From the NCBI GenBank assembly GCA_017999075.1, contig JAGOBX010000107.1, positions 1-9,334 of the forward strand: a stretch of DNA of 9,334 nucleotides. The letters are read 5' to 3'. This DNA comes from JAGOBX01 sp017999075 [NCBI: Candidatus Babelota bacterium] (GTDB taxonomy: Bacteria; JAGOBX01). Under the pieces are notes generated by a model, which ran no database searches, was not told the origin of the DNA, and worked only from the letters and a program-made list of their open reading frames with translations. The stretch's first letter is position 1. Every line of letters starts with the position of its first letter. Below, piece by piece: positions 7,272 to 9,334 of this stretch. The position numbers were made by a program, and so were the translations under genes.

Positions 7272-8208
7272 AATTTTTTAAATACATACCATTTTGTTCT
7301 AAAAAATCGGCAAAATCTTTTTTTACAGGAGCTATTTTATATAATTCAATTCCTGTACCAGGATGAATAAACTTTATACTATATGAATGTAGCATTAATC
7401 TTGATTCATTTTTATGAGATGTTGAATATAATCTGTCTCCAACTACAGGATGATTTATACTTTTAAAATGTGTTCGGATCTGATGGGTTCTGCCTGTTTT
7501 TAAATTCACCTCTATTAAAGTATAATTATTTCCTCGTTCAATAGTTTTAAATTCCGTTATTGCAGGTTTTCCGTCATCACGTATCTGCATCAACTTCCTG
7601 TTATTCTTGTTCCTGCCTATTGGGTAAGTTATTATCCCTTTAACTTCATTAATATTTCCGTAAACTAAAGCTATATATTTTTTTTCAATCATTCTATTTT
7701 TAAATAAATCACTTAATTTCGACTGTATCTCAGGAGATTTTGCAAATACAATAAGTCCTGAGGTATCTTTGTCAAGACGGTGAACTACTCCTGGTCTATA
7801 TTCATAATCTTCCTCATCAAAATCATAAATTTCAGGATTTATTGAACCTCGGTGCATCAAAGCGTTTACTACAGAACCTGATTTCACATTTCCAGCAGGA
7901 TGAGTTATCATACCGATATCTTTATTTATAATAATTAAATATTCGTCTTCATAAATTACATCAAGATCTATTTTTTCTGATAAAACAGGTTTTGGAGAAA
8001 GAACAATATGATTATAATTTATTATATCTCCGTCACATAAAATTCTGTTCGGCTTATTTACATTCAAACCATTAATTGTTAAACAACCTGATTTAATGTT
8101 ATTTTGTAATTTTGTTCTGCTTATTTTAAGAATTGAACTTAAAAAAATATCTACGCGTTCTCCGGAATAATCAGCCAGTTCATTAGAAATTTTAAATTGA
8201 TATTCCAT
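7255..8208 (-). CDS. rluD: 23S rRNA pseudouridine synthase, RluD/RluA family
   Basis: A 317-residue cytoplasmic enzyme that isomerises uridine to pseudouridine in RNA, most likely in 23S rRNA. An S4 RNA-binding domain covers about 16-65 (GERVDIFLSSIL, then KISRTKLQNNIKSGCLTING). The catalytic domain holds HRLDKDTSGL (143-152), whose Asp146 is the family's catalytic aspartate. It also has LKTGRTHQIRTHF (236-248) and HPVVGDRLY (253-261), both typical of RluA/RluD enzymes. Length and domain order match RluD rather than the S4-less RluA. The exact target (positions 1911/1915/1917 as in E. coli RluD, or 955/2504/2580 as in RluC) cannot be told from motifs. It overlaps the upstream Cys-rich gene by 17 nt and the downstream kinase by 17 nt, so the three are probably translated as a chain. 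In Gram-positive genomes this family often carries the name YlyB. Confidence 0.93.
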   Translation of the reverse strand: MEYQFKISNELADYSGERVDIFLSSILKISRTKLQNNIKSGCLTINGLNVNKPNRILCDGDIINYNHIVLSPKPVLSEKIDLDVIYEDEYLIIINKDIGMITHPAGNVKSGSVVNALMHRGSINPEIYDFDEEDYEYRPGVVHRLDKDTSGLIVFAKSPEIQSKLSDLFKNRMIEKKYIALVYGNINEVKGIITYPIGRNKNNRKLMQIRDDGKPAITEFKTIERGNNYTLIEVNLKTGRTHQIRTHFKSINHPVVGDRLYSTSHKNESRLMLHSYSIKFIHPGTGIELYKIAPVKKDFADFLEQNGMYLKNYDFEQ

Positions 8209-8407
8209 AATCTTTAGCGTATGTTTTTATGAATCTTAGAAATGACCTGTCATAAGTGCTTTCTATACTATCAGGAAAACAACAAGCTGGAAGTTCTCTC
8301 ATACTTAAATGATACTGTAGACAATCACAGCAAGCTCCTTTTTTTAAACAACTATTGTAAGAACAATTGCAATTTCTTAAATTTTTTTCTTTGCTGCAGG
8401 AAACCAT
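8192..8407 (-). CDS. Small Cys-rich DUF6485-like protein
   Basis: A 71-residue protein with nine cysteines in the first 43 residues: C4, C13, C15, C20, C26, C27, C29, C42 and C43, plus His33. The order CNCSYNSC, then KKGACCDCLQYH, then ELPACCF, then TYDRSFLRFI matches my memory of DUF6485 proteins, small zinc-binding-like proteins of unknown function in anaerobic bacteria. The cysteine spacing suggests a metal site (zinc or Fe-S). There is no signal peptide and it is likely cytosolic. A weak AAGG lies 10 nt before the ATG. It starts 37 nt after the tRNA gene and overlaps the pseudouridine synthase gene by 17 nt, so it may share that transcript. The family name is from recognition, not a search. 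Confidence 0.8.
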   Translation of the reverse strand: MVSCSKEKNLRNCNCSYNSCLKKGACCDCLQYHLSMRELPACCFPDSIESTYDRSFLRFIKTYAKDYGISI

Positions 8408-8444
8408 TTTAAAATAACCTTTTATATAAAAAATATTTTAATAA

Positions 8445-8521
8445 TGGTGGGCAGTACTGGACTCGAACCAACGACCCCCAGCGTGTCGAGCTGGTGCTCT
8501 AACCAACTGAGCTAACCGCCC
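8445..8521 (-). tRNA. tRNA-Val (anticodon GAC)
   Basis: The 77-nt gene folds into a full cloverleaf. The acceptor stem is GGGCGGU/ACUGCCC (one G-U pair), the D stem GCUC/GAGC with loop AGUUGGUUA, and the anticodon stem CCAGC/GCUGG. The variable region is GGGUC, and the T arm is GUUGG/CCAGU with loop UUCGAGU. Discriminator A73 and an encoded CCA follow. The 7-nt anticodon loop is UCGACAC, giving GAC at 34-36, which reads Val codons GUC and GUU; A35, C36 and A73 agree with valine identity. Position 33 is C instead of the near-invariant U. No alternative fold with U33 and a 5-bp stem was found. The gene lies 37 nt before the DUF6485-like gene with no terminator between. Confidence 0.95.
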
Positions 8522-8543
8522 ACAATGTTTTCTTTGTTTTCTC

Positions 8544-8559
8544 GAGCGTGAAAACGCTC
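8544..8559 (-). promoter_or_regulatory. Compact hairpin in the tRNA leader
   Basis: GAGCGT (8544-8549) and ACGCTC (8554-8559) form a perfect 6-bp stem with a 4-base loop. The loop is TTTC in the minus-strand transcript and GAAA (GNRA-type) if read on the plus strand. It lies between the predicted promoter and the tRNA, 22 nt upstream of the mature 5' end. No T-run follows on either side, so a terminator role is unlikely. A processing signal or an operator is possible. Confidence 0.5.
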
Positions 8560-8588
8560 AAACACTGTATTTTATCAATGTTTCAGGT

Positions 8589-8616
8589 ATTTTATATCAT
8601 TATTTTGTATTGTCAA
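8589..8616 (-). promoter_or_regulatory. Sigma-70-type promoter of the tRNA/DUF6485/rluD group
   Basis: On the minus strand, TTGACA (8616-8611, consensus -35) is followed after 16 nt by TAAAAT (8594-8589, 5 of 6 to TATAAT). Transcription would begin near 8582, giving a leader of about 60 nt before the tRNA. The TTGACA is a full match and the spacing is near ideal, so this is the best housekeeping promoter in the window. With no terminator after the tRNA, it may also drive the three protein genes. Confidence 0.65.
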
Positions 8617-8628
8617 TATTTTTTTCGG

Positions 8629-8646
8629 TTTTCACGATTTTTCACG
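8629..8646. repeat. Two TTTTCACG direct repeats, 10-bp period
   Basis: TTTTCACG occurs at 8629-8636 and 8639-8646, exactly 10 bases apart and so on the same face of the helix. They lie 13-30 bases upstream of the TTGACA of the tRNA promoter. The reverse complement, CGTGAAAA, recurs at 8547-8554 inside the leader hairpin. This layout fits an activator or upstream element site, but no known factor is assigned. Confidence 0.5.
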
Positions 8647-8672
8647 GTTTTTAATGGTGTTTCAGAGATTCT

Positions 8673-8694
8673 ATGTCACATTTATGTCACATTT
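8673..8694. repeat. 11-bp tandem repeat, two copies
   Basis: ATGTCACATTT is present twice head to tail (8673-8683 and 8684-8694), and the following ACGGCACAG looks like a decayed third copy sharing its GGCAC/GTCAC core. It lies in the non-coding spacer, about 60 bp upstream of the tRNA promoter. Function unknown; it could be a binding array or a replication-slippage product. Confidence 0.5.
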
Positions 8695-8767
8695 ACGGCA
8701 CAGAAAAATTTAACCATTTATAGCTAAATCGCAACGAATAATAGTATTCTTTAAGAGAAAACCATAT

Positions 8768-8787
8768 TTCCGAAAATAGATTCGGAA
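8768..8787. repeat. 7-bp perfect inverted repeat
   Basis: TTCCGAA (8768-8774) and TTCGGAA (8781-8787) flank a 6-base spacer. It is immediately followed by a second dyad at 8789. No clean T-run follows on either strand, so a terminator for the 8924-9328 gene is possible but unproven. Confidence 0.5.
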
Positions 8788-8788
8788 T

Positions 8789-8816
8789 CTTGTAAAATAT
8801 AAAAAACATTTACAAG
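8789..8816. repeat. 8-bp perfect inverted repeat
   Basis: CTTGTAAA (8789-8796) and TTTACAAG (8809-8816) flank a 12-base A-rich spacer (T-rich as transcribed on the minus strand). It is one base from the preceding dyad. It could be part of a double-hairpin 3' end for the minus-strand gene at 8924-9328, or a protein site. Confidence 0.5.
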
Positions 8817-8833
8817 TAATATTTATTTAAATC

Positions 8834-8871
8834 AATACTGATATACTTCTGTCAATCATTGATACAGTATT
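8834..8871. repeat. Nested inverted repeats AATACTG/CAGTATT
   Basis: AATACTG (8834-8840) and CAGTATT (8865-8871) form a 7-base perfect dyad. Inside its spacer, TCAAT-C-ATTGA (8852-8862) is a second, near-continuous palindrome. The continuous inner palindrome is more typical of a protein-binding operator than of an RNA hairpin. Confidence 0.4.
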
Positions 8872-8916
8872 CATTTATCGTGTAATAACTATAATCATAT
8901 TCATTTTCGGTTTTAC

Positions 8917-8932
8917 TTTGCGCTTACGCAAA
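8917..8932 (-). other. Hairpin spanning a stop codon
   Basis: TTTGCG and CGCAAA form a 6-bp stem with a 4-base loop. On the minus strand the TAA stop of the 8924-9328 gene occupies three of the four loop bases. No T-run follows, so it is not a standard terminator; it may act as a 3'-end stabiliser or be incidental. Confidence 0.4.
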
Positions 8933-9328
8933 CTTACACATCGCTCTTTTCAATGATTCCTCGGTAAAAAGCTGAATAGTATTTCCCAACCCATTATCTA
9001 TAATCTTGTTTGCTTCTTCAACACTCTCAGGTCTGTTTAACTTTACTTGATATCCAACGCCTATAATTATTTTACCTTCAACAGCCAGTTCAGATAGTAA
9101 CTGACGGAAATAATTTGAAATTGAAAAAACAAATTCGTTATTTGGACAGTCCATCCAGTAATGACATTCTCTATCGTCATTAGTATTTAAGCCAGGAAAA
9201 TCCGTCGGCTTACGGACTATAGAGTCGGCTGCATCTGCTAAAATAGTGTCGGGATAATTATTGATTTTATCAATAATTTTTTGTTTATCAAGCTTTTTAT
9301 TATTATTATTATTTTCATTATCATTCAT
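8924..9328 (-). CDS. Hypothetical protein of 134 residues, not recognised
   Basis: I do not recognise a family. The N-terminus (residues 2-18) is hydrophilic and Asn/Lys-rich, including five Asn in a row coded by an AAT triplet run. A mixed alpha/beta-looking body follows, with ECHYWMDCPNNEFVF (53-67), a helix-like SNYFRQLLSELAVEGK (70-85), a strand IIIGVGYQV (86-94), and an amphipathic end. Three Cys are present (54, 60 and 132); C54 and C60 with His55 could form a metal site, which is only a guess. There is no signal peptide or membrane segment. The frame stays open to the window edge (two more codons), so an earlier start outside the window is possible, but the ATG at 9328 is the only ATG before the conserved-looking part. 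No strong Shine-Dalgarno sequence is visible in the six bases upstream. Confidence 0.6.
   Translation of the reverse strand: MNDNENNNNNKKLDKQKIIDKINNYPDTILADAADSIVRKPTDFPGLNTNDDRECHYWMDCPNNEFVFSISNYFRQLLSELAVEGKIIIGVGYQVKLNRPESVEEANKIIDNGLGNTIQLFTEESLKRAMCKFA
9298..9312. repeat. Trinucleotide run (TAT)5
   Basis: Five TAT triplets, read as AAT (Asn) on the minus strand, encode most of the Asn run near the start of the unrecognised protein. Changes in copy number would keep the frame, so only the length of the Asn tract would vary. Confidence 0.7.
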
Positions 9329-9334
9329 TGTAAT

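Larger units (their letters stand above)
8522..8923. other. Non-coding, dyad-rich spacer upstream of the tRNA
   Basis: This stretch of about 400 bases holds no convincing reading frame on either strand; stops are frequent in all frames. It contains the tRNA leader hairpin, a sigma-70-like promoter, three copies of an 8-mer, an 11-bp tandem repeat, and several perfect inverted repeats, each listed separately. It separates the tRNA/rluD group from the unrecognised gene at 8924-9328. No integrase gene or duplicated tRNA end was seen. Confidence 0.7.

Noticed and set aside
8445-8923. Integrated mobile element at the tRNA
   Set aside because: No integrase gene, no duplicate of the tRNA 3' end, and genes on the 3' side (DUF6485, rluD) are ordinary chromosomal ones.
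1-9334. CRISPR array
   Set aside because: No regularly spaced 25-40 bp direct repeats with unique spacers were seen; the repeats in the window are protein-level or short.

Overview
The window is AT-rich bacterial chromosomal DNA, with several stretches around 20% G+C by hand count. Flagellar motility is implied by a flagellin-type gene behind a sigma-28-like promoter. Shine-Dalgarno sequences are weak or absent before most starts. The mix of a flagellin, a DUF6485-type Cys-rich protein, an RluD-type pseudouridine synthase and a CACHE-like sensor kinase would suit a host-associated or anaerobic low-GC bacterium such as a Clostridia-, Elusimicrobiota- or Deferribacteres-like lineage. I cannot fix the phylum from this sequence.

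Layout: bases 1-208 hold a FliA/sigma-28 -10 element (GCCGATAT) and a leader of roughly 140 nt with a 12-bp hairpin. Bases 209-4840 encode a 1543-residue giant flagellin. Its D0/D1 ends are conserved. Its middle is replaced by a Thr-rich octapeptide ladder and about fourteen diverged beta-type units, two of which carry EF-hand/dockerin-like calcium loops. Bases 4883-5731 encode an EamA/DMT transporter on the same strand. It ends one base from the end of the convergent minus-strand group.

That group reads, in transcription order: a promoter (8589-8616), a leader hairpin, tRNA-Val(GAC) (8445-8521), a DUF6485-like Cys-rich protein (8192-8407), an RluD-type pseudouridine synthase (7255-8208) and a membrane sensor histidine kinase (5733-7271). 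The three protein genes are chained by two 17-nt overlaps. I see no terminator after the tRNA, so co-transcription with it is plausible. About 400 bases upstream of the tRNA (8522-8923) are non-coding and rich in short repeats and dyads. An unrecognised minus-strand gene (8924-9328) sits at the right edge.

The most noteworthy item is the giant flagellin. Its insert resembles units seen in phage tail-fibre and other surface proteins more than usual flagellin D2/D3 domains, and the gene has its own flagellar late promoter. Secondary points are a tRNA with C at the near-invariant U33 position and an 8-mer, CGTGAAAA, found three times around the tRNA promoter.
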